The notes under the pieces were generated by a model. The model was given only the letters and a program-made list of their open reading frames with translations. It ran no database searches and was not told the origin of the DNA. From NCBI GenBank assembly GCA_965197415.1, contig OZ240207.1, forward strand, positions 930,001-994,000: a stretch of DNA of 64,000 nt. Reading direction: 5' to 3'. Below, piece by piece: positions 54,484 to 62,584 of the stretch. The stretch comes from DAOUJI01 sp965197415 (GTDB lineage: Bacteria; Chloroflexota; Dehalococcoidia; Lucifugimonadales; JAGWBF01). Numbering within the stretch: position 1 is the stretch's first letter; every line of letters starts with the position of its first letter. The position numbers and the translations under genes are program-made.

Positions 54484-54784
54484 GCTCAGCCTCCGTGCCA
54501 CGGTTCAACAAACGCTATATAAGCCCCCGGAATTCGTGCTGTAGTCAGAGTGGGGTTTGGAGGTCCAGAACCCAGTATCGCCCGTGGTCGGCGCTTCATC
54601 TCGATTCGCCACGAATGCGTCGAAAGCCTCCCGTTCACAATCGGGTACGGATTCCCTGGTTACCATGGGCGTTCCGGCCATGGTAGCCTCTCTCCGCGTA
54701 TGCCAATGGTTTATTAGCTCCACCCAAGCTGGCGGAGAGGTTCTGTTGGGTTCCACCGCTCCGACTCTGGCCTGATTCAGGCAT
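54484..54784. other. 300-base gap with a possible gene remnant
   Basis: The minus strand frame 54681-54505 reads MAGTPMVTRESVPDCEREAF and stops after 58 codons. The 'TRE-VP---REAFD' opening resembles carboxymuconolactone-decarboxylase-like proteins, which continue for about 100 residues more. A truncated remnant is possible, chance is not excluded. Confidence 0.25.
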
Positions 54785-55801
54785 CTACGAGTCTATCCGA
54801 TAGACACGAACGGCGTTGTCGTGGAACACCGCCGCCCTTTCCGTGGCCGAATAGCCTCTGGTCAGACGCTTGAAAGCGTTGTACATCACGTTGTAGGAGT
54901 AGGACACCTTGTCCGGAGGGAAGTTGCTTTCGAACATGCACCGGTCCGGGCCGAACTGGTCAATGCAATAGGTCATAAGGGGGGCCAGGGAGTCCGCCAG
55001 TTCCTCGGACCCGATAGGGACGTCACGGGTATGCCAGTCGAAACCATACCGGGGTTGTCCAACCCCTCCGAGCTTCATCACGACGTTGGGACGCTGGGCC
55101 AGGGCCGCTATCCCTTCGCGCCATTGGGGCAGCACCTCGTCGTCTCTGTTGCCGTAGGGTCCTGTCCGGAGTAGGCCGCCGATATGGTTGGAGATTATGG
55201 TGAGGTCCGGCACAGAACCGGCGAATTCCGCCAACTCCCCGAGCTGGGGGAAATGAACTGTGTTCTCATACACCAGCCCTCTCCGGGCCAGGGCTTGAGC
55301 TCCCGCCCGGAACTCGGCGCTCGCGAGCTGGTGTTCCACTGCACGGTTATCGATCTCGGGATGGGGGTCCCAACCTACCGAATGCCGGATGCCCCGAAAT
55401 CGGTTGGGGCTAGCCTCATGCAACGCGTCCAACACGCGTTCCACGCCATCGCCTAAAGTCAGATTAGCGTGGCCAATGATGGCTGCCGCAGCCTTGGCTG
55501 GACCGTATAATCCAGTGGCGCTGGCCGCCGCCAGGCCCTGAACGAACTCGACCTCACCCACGGGACGGAGCTCTTCCGGTCCGTCGGGCCGGTACATAGA
55601 TCTGGCTTCAAGGAACACTGTCGAGCGCACGTTGTGTCCGCTATTGAGATCTGCCGCCAGTTCGTGAAGCAAGTAGCGGTGATATGGGATGCGTTCCATA
55701 CGGAAGTCCCAGAAGTGGTGATGGGCATCGCAGATGGGCATCTCCGGTTCCAGAGTGGGTTCAGCGGTTAACGCTAGCCAGTCGTTGTCTCCGTATGGCA
55801 A
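54785..55801 (-). CDS. Amidohydrolase-2 family (TIM-barrel) hydrolase
   Basis: 338 residues. I place the start at the TTG at 55801 because GGAGGT ends six bases upstream and homologues open with LPYGDNDW; an ATG-initiated frame from 55912 is longer but unsupported. Metal-binding ICDAHHHFWD, then STVFLEARSMY, GIRHSVGWDPHP, LTIISNHIGG and a late MFESNFPPDKVSYSY, where the usual Asp of the metal site is replaced by a 'S-N-F-P-D' motif characteristic of the lactonase/decarboxylase subgroup. Substrate unknown. Confidence 0.84.
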   Translation of the reverse strand: MPYGDNDWLALTAEPTLEPEMPICDAHHHFWDFRMERIPYHRYLLHELAADLNSGHNVRSTVFLEARSMYRPDGPEELRPVGEVEFVQGLAAASATGLYGPAKAAAAIIGHANLTLGDGVERVLDALHEASPNRFRGIRHSVGWDPHPEIDNRAVEHQLASAEFRAGAQALARRGLVYENTVHFPQLGELAEFAGSVPDLTIISNHIGGLLRTGPYGNRDDEVLPQWREGIAALAQRPNVVMKLGGVGQPRYGFDWHTRDVPIGSEELADSLAPLMTYCIDQFGPDRCMFESNFPPDKVSYSYNVMYNAFKRLTRGYSATERAAVFHDNAVRVYRIDS

Positions 55802-55953
55802 GTCCGCACCTCCGTGGCAGAGTGTGGCAACCCCAATCCTAACACATCCGTGGCTCCTTCCAGCCATCGCGCACGGGCGCCGTGGCCGTGTTGCGCATGG
55901 GATGAGGAACATCAGGGAGCTGACAACAATTCCCCTTGTTCCAATCCGCCGCG

Positions 55954-55982
55954 TTGAGCGAAGGGTTGGACCGTTCTACAAT
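55954..55982 (+). promoter_or_regulatory. Candidate promoter upstream of the thiolase remnant
   Basis: TTGAGC at 55954-55959, exact 17-base spacer, TACAAT at 55977-55982. About 210 bases before 56192. Confidence 0.4.
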
Positions 55983-56191
55983 CTTGGCAGATTCCCGAAG
56001 AGCGCCTTGGAAAGCCCGTATCGGTAAACGGAAGCGGACGGCGGCGGTTCACAATGCCCCACTCGCAGGCTCCAGACATGAGGATTTAGGTTAAGCAATC
56101 TGCTCCCCTACCTGTAGATGCTGGCTGCGCTGTCATAATCGTAACTGACCTCATAATGCCTATGGCAGGGCGGTAGGTTAAGGAGGATTCG

Positions 56192-56400
56192 ATGCTACCG
56201 ACAACGAAGGAAAAGGAATTCCGAGACAAGATGGCCATTGCCGGCATCGGCTACAGACGAAGGTCCGGCGTGAGCGTGCAGACATTGGCGGTCAGGGTCG
56301 CCGTGAACGCCTGCAACGACGCGGGCCTGGACCCAAGGAACTGGACAGGACCGTGTGTTACGGACTCCAGGACACAGTATGACGCCGGAACCTGCTGATC
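56192..56400 (+). pseudogene. Thiolase-like gene remnant
   Basis: With AAGGAGGA ahead of the ATG, the frame reads MAIAGIGYRRRSGVSVQTLA and VNACNDAGLDPRNW, the N-terminal block of SCP2/thiolase-like proteins, then loses homology. One frame over, VCYGLQDTV follows, matching the expected continuation (TYGLQDT), so a frameshift near 56350 broke it. About 300 further codons of the family are missing. Signals upstream (ribosome-binding site, promoter) are preserved, suggesting recent decay. Confidence 0.5.
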
Positions 56401-56662
56401 GCCCTGGGATGCGTGAACAACCCTGCGGACACGGGAATCGCGAACGCGGGGGAGACATCAGAGGCCCTGGAGTCGCCATGTCCGTGGAGGATATCAAAGC
56501 TTGACTTACTGCCAGGTTCCGACACACCGGAGTTTCACCCTTATGAGGGAAGAGACGTGACTGCCAGTTCCAAATGCATGCACCAACCTCCTCTGGCCGC
56601 CAAAGCCTCGAATCGACCCCTTCTACTCGAATCGACCCCTTCTAAAGGAAAGGAAAAGAACC

Positions 56663-57511
56663 TCACTTCGTTTCCCAGGTAATCAGCAGTTCCCGTGAGG
56701 CTTCACGCCACCTGGGACGGAACCCATCGGCCCCGGAGTTGAAGAGTTGGTCGAAGTTCTTCTCGAATGCCTCCCGGGCCAGGCCACGGTCGTCTTCCCG
56801 CAGCCAACTGCCCTCCACAGCCAGTTGAAGCGCTTCCTCCTTGGTCGACAACACTTCCCCCTCCCACCACGGCGGTTCCGGCAGCATCCGAAGGTCAGGC
56901 AAGATCCCCATCTCCCACAGGACTGCCATTAACTGCTGGAACCCCGGAACCGGCGCCTGTTCTTCCCCGTAGACCAGCCGGAAGAGTGGACCGTAGCTGT
57001 TGGGAGGCGACACGCTCCACAGAGTAATCATCACCCGGCGTCGGGCGGCGGACTCCAGTTTCTCCACAAAGGGTACGATGTCCCGCACAAAGTAGGCCAC
57101 GTCCGCCGAGAACACGACGTCGCCGGTGATGCCCTCAGCATCCAGCCAACCGGACTGCACCCGTCGGGCGTTGGCGATCCCCGCCTCCCGACGGCTGGCG
57201 TCGAACTCCGCCCCCATGCCGGGAGAGGGGTCCACCACCACAGCTTCCCGGCAACGCAACGACAGGGGCAGACTGACCCTGCCGGCCCCGCCGCCCACGT
57301 CCACCACCACGTCATCAGGTTGAACGTAGGAGGCTATCACCTCCAGGTTGGGCTCCAGGTTTCGGTGCGGATCGAAGCGGAAACGCCGGGCCGTGCTGCC
57401 TCTCCAGGGGTCCACGTGAAGCTCCTGGCCGTAGATGCGGGCCCGTTGAGCGGCAATGGCGTCCTGGTAAGCGGCATACTGTGCGGCGGCGGTAATGCGG
57501 TTTCCCTCCAT
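56663..57511 (-). CDS. Class I SAM-dependent methyltransferase
   Basis: 282 residues from the ATG at 57511 (longer frame upstream lacks homology). SAM-binding motif I VVVDVGGGAGRVSLPLSL, the acidic end of strand 2 AVVVDPSPGM, motif GDVVFSADVAYFV. The N-terminal helix RARIYGQELHVDPWRGS and C-terminal YGPLFRLVYGEE plus aromatic cap are family-specific. Substrate unknown. Confidence 0.82.
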   Translation of the reverse strand: MEGNRITAAAQYAAYQDAIAAQRARIYGQELHVDPWRGSTARRFRFDPHRNLEPNLEVIASYVQPDDVVVDVGGGAGRVSLPLSLRCREAVVVDPSPGMGAEFDASRREAGIANARRVQSGWLDAEGITGDVVFSADVAYFVRDIVPFVEKLESAARRRVMITLWSVSPPNSYGPLFRLVYGEEQAPVPGFQQLMAVLWEMGILPDLRMLPEPPWWEGEVLSTKEEALQLAVEGSWLREDDRGLAREAFEKNFDQLFNSGADGFRPRWREASRELLITWETK

Positions 57512-58220
57512 TTGTCCCGGTGTCTGGCAACGGATGAGCCAATTGTAACCCAATCCAAGACACCCGACCATCTCCACGACCCTCTACGTCCTTCAATGCT
57601 CGCTCTTGCATTCCCGGTCTCCGGGGCGGCGGTAGGCGACGACGGCGGTGAAGTAGTGTACCCAGCCTACGCGATACTGAGGTAGAGAAGTCACGCTAGC
57701 CTACCGAGGTCAGCCCAAGGAAGGTCAAGCTACACGAGGCTCCATGAACTGTCGTTGGAGTCAGCCAGCCCCAGTTCCGCCACCCACGAGTACCGGAAGT
57801 TTTGGTGTCTATCGTGTGCTGTGAATGTTTCGTTGGGAGGTCGGACTGCAGGCTGCCAGCTGAATCCGGCAAGCCTGCGCGTCCTGCCGGGTCTGGCTGG
57901 TGGTCAGTGAGACCAAACGTCGGGTCCAGGGTGCACCCATCGATACTTTCCGATATAGGTCTCTATCGTTGCCTAGCCAGCAGCCAACGGGAATGGTAGC
58001 GTAGGGGACTATGGACCTGCTCATGTTCACTGTACCCGACTATTCGGGGTTAGTCCGTGTTAAGCCGTCTTCCTATACCAGATACGGGTTCCCGCAATCA
58101 TTAATTGTAGCAACTTGCCGAGACGTATCTGAGAGTACCTTGATGAGGCTAGTTGGCCACATCTGTTACTACACCTATGTTACTACTGTTACTACAAACT
58201 ACGATGGTGGGATTTGAGTA
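57512..58220. other. 709-base stretch without a convincing gene
   Basis: Short frames on both strands lack ribosome-binding sites and homology. GTTACTAC occurs three times between 58165 and 58195. No tRNA or structured RNA was recognised. Confidence 0.45.
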
Positions 58221-58934
58221 TCATGACCGAACCCTCACATAGACTTGTGAAGCTCCGCCACGTGTCCTGGATTCCTTTGTCTCGAACAGTTCTATTCGAG
58301 ACTTTATCAGTGGCGACAATTGCTTGTGTCCATAGCTTCTCGCGTCGAAGGCCGGGTCCAATTGGCGCAAATATGTTCCCACCGCACCCAGGAACGCCCA
58401 ACCGTCCTCCTGTGCCGCCATCTCAATTGCGCGCGTTGCTGTCTGAGTCCAGTCAGAGGCGGCCAGGTCCGTTACTGAAACCTCTTTCGCGGTATGCGGG
58501 AACAGGTTTTCAGTGTAAACGAATACTTCACATGCGTTCACGAAAGATATTGGGGTGTCAGACCGACCTACGCCCATCACGAATAAGCCTTGCTCGCGTA
58601 TCCTTGTAGCCAACCGCGTGTAGTCGCTGTCACTGGACACGATGCAGAAACCGCCGACAGTTCCGCCATGTAACAGATCCATTGCGTCGATTATGAGGGC
58701 ACTGTCCGTGGCATTCTTCCCGATAGTGTAGCGAAACTGCTGCATTGGTTGGACCGCGTAGGAGTGGAGAGAGTCTTTCCACCCAGACATCTGCGGAGTT
58801 GTCCAATCACCGTAGACGCGCCTAGTCGTCACCAAGCCGTATTTTGTAGTCTCCGCCAGGACGTGTTGAATCAATGATGGTTGGGCGTTGTCCCCATCGA
58901 TCAGCATTGCTATGGGCCGTGATTCGGAAACCAT
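58221..58934 (-). CDS. NYN-domain RNase with C-terminal LOTUS/OST-HTH-like domain
   Basis: 237 residues. NYN catalytic core: PIAMLIDGDNAQPSLI, IDAMDLLHGG and FCIVSSDSDYTRLATRIREQG, with all acidic residues. Residues about 165-235 (AIEMAAQEDGWAFLGAVGTYLRQLDPAFDARSYGHKQL and on, in two parts) fit the OST-HTH/LOTUS fold, an RNA-binding winged helix. Related to the split NYN gene at 27984, but with a different C-terminal domain. Such NYN-LOTUS proteins are predicted RNases; a defence or RNA-control role is inference. Confidence 0.85.
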   Translation of the reverse strand: MVSESRPIAMLIDGDNAQPSLIQHVLAETTKYGLVTTRRVYGDWTTPQMSGWKDSLHSYAVQPMQQFRYTIGKNATDSALIIDAMDLLHGGTVGGFCIVSSDSDYTRLATRIREQGLFVMGVGRSDTPISFVNACEVFVYTENLFPHTAKEVSVTDLAASDWTQTATRAIEMAAQEDGWAFLGAVGTYLRQLDPAFDARSYGHKQLSPLIKSRIELFETKESRTRGGASQVYVRVRS

Positions 58935-59019
58935 CTGGGATATCCCCTCAACGTGGATAAAATTGGGATGAATTTGGCTGCATTGAAGCTATGGGATCAG
59001 TGTTCAAACTCAGAGTGGA

Positions 59020-60057
59020 TTAATCCAGCCTCCATTCTTTTTGCAAAACGCCTATCAGCTCACGTTGGCGGCGTTCCAACATCGGTGGCGTCCATTCCGA
59101 CTCGTTCAACACCTGCGCGGTCAGTGCGAAAGGAGCAACGTTGCCACGTTGAAAGTACTCGTTCTTCTTACGTCCAAAATCCCAGTTAGATGCGCTGGCG
59201 TTTTTCCGGCGGGACAGAAGTACCAGATTTGCCAGTCTATGAGTCCACTCTTCCCGGTCGTGTTCAGTAGGGAACCAAGTCATCCACTCAGAATCCGCTC
59301 TTGGATTTTGCGGTAGGACGTGTTCCACAGTAATCGTTGTGCGTGCATAGCTGGCACCGGTATCGGCAAGTAAGCTATCCAACCGCTCCAACAACGTCCT
59401 TCTAACAACGGCTGTCTGCAAATATATCTGTCCGCTTAGGGCCTTAACAATCTCGGCCTTCTCTTCGCCATTGAGTTGAAGGGGTGAATTGACATCGAAT
59501 AGGTCATTGCCTCGTTCAACATCCCGTAGCACGTCCGCATAGCGATTTATGCGGTCGTTGATATTGGCACGGCGCACAAAGAGCCCATAGGCTAACCGTT
59601 CCAAGTCTTTCGTGAATCGAATGAGGATTCCCCTATCGTTGGGGTATCGAAGGAAAAAGGCCATTGCTGGAGGAATCCAGTCAAAATTGTCAAGTCGACC
59701 CAAATGACGGAGATAGTTATTTACTTTCTCAGCGTCTTGGGTACTTTCGTAGGAAGCTTCAAGCAGTGTCTCATAGACACTTGCGTATGGCTCAAGCGTA
59801 TTGTCAATGAAATGGATTCCGCTGGTGTTTTTGAGCACATTGTCTCGGAAATCAGCTTGCAGCGTCCTTCGCAACTTAGTCTTCAGGGTAATCATCCTTA
59901 TATGGGCAAACAGGTCCCTAAACCCATCTCGGCCGATCCTTTCCTCTATGTTTTCCCACTTTTGCCCGGGCCTTGCTCCAAAAGTCCTATTCCCAAGCCA
60001 TTTTAGGAACATCCGACCCTTCCGTTCCAAAAGTCGGGGAGTCGAATATCGGTCCAA
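59020..60057 (-). pseudogene. N-terminally truncated DUF1524 (HNH-type) nuclease remnant
   Basis: The frame (345 codons) reads a helical middle, then ITVEHVLPQNP, LANLVLLSRRKNASASNWDFGRK and SEWTPPMLERRQRELI, the DUF1524 nuclease of GmrSD-like type IV restriction enzymes with the catalytic His of EHVLP. The expected preceding DUF262 domain (about 300 residues) is absent, and the first 20 or so codons lie inside the 3' end of the transposase next door, so the gene was cut by that element. The HNH domain itself looks intact and could be expressed only if a start were supplied. Confidence 0.65.
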
Positions 60058-61303
60058 TCCCCAACTCGTAAATGGACTGGATTAGCACACAGATATTATG
60101 ACACAAGATTTTTGTCAATACCTCGTTCACCTGGGCGGCTGGCGTCTTTGACCGGACAGCCCCGCCGAACTTCCCCTTAATCATTGAGAACGTGGTCTCC
60201 ACGTTCGAACGTTTGTGGTAATGGCTCAGGAAGTCCGCCCGGCGGTAATGGTAGTAGTGGAAGGCCCGCTCCCACAGGCTGTCCGCTTGGGCATTGCTCC
60301 GGCGGCTCAATGAGTTGCTCTTGAATGGGATGTACGCTGTGCCTCCCACAGCCTGGACCTCGTGGAGGTTCCGCCTGCTTAGGTAAGCCTTGTCCCCCGA
60401 CACCTCGTTGACGGTGAAATGCTTGGCGGTGGTCTTGACCAGGGGCGCCAAGTACGGGGAGTCTCCGCTCTCCGTGGGGGTGACCTCAACGCTGGTGACG
60501 ATGTTGGTCTTGACGCCGCACATCAGGTGAGCCTTGACCCATTTTGCCTCCTTCCGCTCCCTGCCCCACTTGTGGTCAAACCAACGGTTATAGACCGACG
60601 TAGAGAACCCGCTGGAGTCAACGGCAAAGTCCGTTTCCACGGACCGGAGCGGCAACGCGCTCTGCTCGATCAAGGACTTGAGGAGCGGCGTAAGGTCAGG
60701 GTCCTCAAGATACCGGAAGGCGCTTGTGAAGGACGGAGCCTTGTCCACCTGGCCCTTGGTCTGAGCGTCCCTGAAGCCAGTCATGGCCCGCCGGCCGGAC
60801 ATGGTGGAGTAGACCTTGAGACCAATGCAGAAAAGAACGTCGGCAAGCGGCAACCGGGGCCGCCCCTTGCCTTGAGGCGGCTGGGGGATGGTGTCGCACA
60901 GGTCCCTCAGCAGGACGGCAAAATGCTCCTGCTCATGGGTCTGAGCCGCGTTGTAGGCGGGCCAGTCCTGGCGGTAAGTCAATTGTTCCGCCTTGGCATA
61001 GAGGGTGGCTCCATCCGGCCATTCCTCCCGTTGGATGATGAAATCTACGGCGTAGATATGCTTGCAAGGCTCCATGCGGTTGTCGAAGTCCGGGCAGGAG
61101 CAGAACGGCTCCTCGTCCACGTTGACGATATAGGCACCTGTGCCGGACTGAGACGGGACCCTGTAGCCTATCCGGTTTTTCTTGATATGGGACAAGGCGG
61201 CTATCGCCAGTCCCCGTTGAAAGCGACCTTCGGCTCCGTCGTCAGGGTCGTCGGGTCCCAGGGCGGTTATCCCAGCGGGATTCAAATCTTGCGTCAATAC
61301 CAC
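59987..61303 (-). CDS. SWIM zinc finger plus DDE transposase
   Basis: 438 residues from the GTG at 61303 (GGGAGAG before it). Zinc finger of SWIM type: FCSCPDFDNRMEPCKHIYAV at about 66-85. DDE domain: first Asp in FAVDSSGFSTSVYNRWF, second in EVSGDKAYLSRRN, Glu in RSNVETTFSMIKGKFGG. IS4-superfamily organisation. The final residues overlap the nuclease remnant. Clear terminal inverted repeats were not found, so ends of the element are undetermined. Confidence 0.8.
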   Translation of the reverse strand: MVLTQDLNPAGITALGPDDPDDGAEGRFQRGLAIAALSHIKKNRIGYRVPSQSGTGAYIVNVDEEPFCSCPDFDNRMEPCKHIYAVDFIIQREEWPDGATLYAKAEQLTYRQDWPAYNAAQTHEQEHFAVLLRDLCDTIPQPPQGKGRPRLPLADVLFCIGLKVYSTMSGRRAMTGFRDAQTKGQVDKAPSFTSAFRYLEDPDLTPLLKSLIEQSALPLRSVETDFAVDSSGFSTSVYNRWFDHKWGRERKEAKWVKAHLMCGVKTNIVTSVEVTPTESGDSPYLAPLVKTTAKHFTVNEVSGDKAYLSRRNLHEVQAVGGTAYIPFKSNSLSRRSNAQADSLWERAFHYYHYRRADFLSHYHKRSNVETTFSMIKGKFGGAVRSKTPAAQVNEVLTKILCHNICVLIQSIYELGIGPIFDSPTFGTEGSDVPKMAWE

Positions 61304-61484
61304 GTCAACTCTCCCTTAACTAACTACCATCAGTATATATCAGGACGGGTTGACTTGTCAATACTTACGCTATATAGTCTTAGGATATACCATAACGGGG
61401 ACGACTCCGCCAATTGGCGGACTGAGCCAACAACCCATTGGTAGAAACCCTTAGTCCGCCCGTATCAACTTGCAGGAGACATCA

Positions 61485-61673
61485 GTGAGCGACAAGGAAG
61501 GGCCAGGGACGTTTCAGGTAACGGCTTACCGTTGCCGTTGCGGACACGAATGGGTCCCCACTAACATCCGCCAAGTAGAGCGGCCCCGGGTGTGCCCCAA
61601 ATGCAAGAGCGCCAACTGGGATAGACCTTATCAATTCCGGCGTCCACGCTCCGACGGTCAAGCCGCCTCATAG
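61485..61673 (+). CDS. Small zinc-ribbon protein
   Basis: 62 residues from the GTG at 61485, seven bases after GGAG. One ribbon: RCRCGHEWVPTNIRQ and RVCPKCKSANWDRPY, C-terminal tail basic. Overlaps the convergent gene at 61658 tail to tail by 16 bases. Possibly DNA- or ribosome-associated by analogy. Confidence 0.6.
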   Translation: MSDKEGPGTFQVTAYRCRCGHEWVPTNIRQVERPRVCPKCKSANWDRPYQFRRPRSDGQAAS

Positions 61674-62107
61674 TCCGGCTGGAATTCGGGAAAGAACACT
61701 AAGTAACGGAATACTCCCGGCTCGTGGAGCGCCCAATCCCTGCGGTCTTTCAACCGCCGATAGACAGTGGCTGTTGCGTTGCCCAGGTCCGTGCTATTGG
61801 TCAGCCCAGCTTCCATCAGGAGCTTCGCCGCTGGCCGCGCCTTGAGTAACCCCTGATTCCGCTCCGCTATCATCGCCAATGCTTCCATTTGATTGCAACC
61901 AATTAGTTCAAATGGTTCGATATTCATATTCACCCCGGGTCCAACGTCGGGCAAAGCTGCATGCCACGCTGGATAGCCCTCCAGGACAGCCTCTACACCG
62001 CGTATACGCTCTCGGATGGTTTCCAATTCCGCCAGCGTCCGTTCTTCGGAGGCGCACAAGGCGGCTAGGTACTCCTGGAGGTTGCTGGTTGTTTGGTCAA
62101 TGCTCAT
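61658..62107 (-). CDS. Hypothetical protein with coiled coil and winged-helix-like end
   Basis: 149 residues. Residues 1-45 form a coiled coil (EYLAALCASEERTLAELETI, RERIRGVEAVLEGY); after a proline-rich break, QMEALAMIAERNQGLLKARP and LTNSTDLGNATATVYRRLKDRRDWALHEPGVFRYL look like a small winged helix. No enzymatic motif. Accessory-region gene without recognised relatives. Confidence 0.55.
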   Translation of the reverse strand: MSIDQTTSNLQEYLAALCASEERTLAELETIRERIRGVEAVLEGYPAWHAALPDVGPGVNMNIEPFELIGCNQMEALAMIAERNQGLLKARPAAKLLMEAGLTNSTDLGNATATVYRRLKDRRDWALHEPGVFRYLVFFPEFQPDYEAA

Positions 62108-62195
62108 TCCTTGGCTCCTGTCAATCTAGCGGTCAAAAATCTAGGTATTTACTTCCAAGTCGGGCAATCTATACAGTAACTATTGACCCTAATCG

Positions 62196-62289
62196 TGGCG
62201 GAGGGAGCGGGGATTGCACCCGCGACGGCGGTATAAGCGCCGCGCCTCGGTTTCTAAAGCCGGCCCAGTTACTACTCTGGCATCCCTCC
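62196..62289 (-). tRNA. tRNA-like sequence with long variable arm, apparent anticodon TAG
   Basis: On the minus strand GGAGGGA (62289-62283) pairs with TCCCTCC (62206-62200), followed by G and CCA. The D stem is CCAG/CTGG, the T stem GCGGG/CCCGC with 7-base loop TGCAATC, and a variable arm CGGCG/CGCCG with 7-base loop. The anticodon loop TTTAGAA would give TAG. Oddities: only three of five anticodon-stem pairs form, the conserved T55 is G, and G18 is A. A long variable arm plus G73 suggests a serine-type body, whereas TAG would read leucine CUA codons. It may be a decayed tRNA, or an unusual one. Confidence 0.45.
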
Positions 62290-62475
62290 GTTTCGATAGG
62301 TCAACAGACGGGCAACGCTGGCCCAGACGGACGGTCCTAACGTCCGCTCTGGATTTGAGCCAAACTCCTGCGTCGGAGCGTTGCCCTTCTTGTATTTTAT
62401 GCCAAACCGTCGTGCAGTCACAACCCCCGTCTCCAACCCTTGACAGCCCTCGATAGGTGGGATACCGTTCGCATC

Positions 62476-62549
62476 GTCAGAGCCTCCTACAACTGGATAT
62501 ATGAGTTGGGCTATAGGCCCCCTCGTCTGTTGTAGGGACAGGCTCTGAC
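62476..62549. repeat. Long imperfect inverted repeat upstream of the lipoprotein gene
   Basis: GTCAGAGCCT then CCTACAAC at 62476-62493 faces GTTGTAGG, GACAG and GCTCTGAC at 62529-62549, an 18-pair stem with a 3-base bulge and about a 35-base loop. It lies 36 bases before the protease start and could be a transposon end, operator or RNA structure. Confidence 0.5.
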
Positions 62550-62584
62550 AAGCTGACCCAATTCATCTTGCGAGGGGGCGCCAC

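Noticed and set aside
61304..61400. Terminal inverted repeat for the SWIM-DDE element
   Set aside because: Comparison of both flanks by eye gave only a few shared bases (AAGTC); ends cannot be set.
60419..61444. 341-codon plus-strand frame opposite the SWIM-DDE transposase
   Set aside because: Antisense to conserved zinc-finger and DDE motifs.
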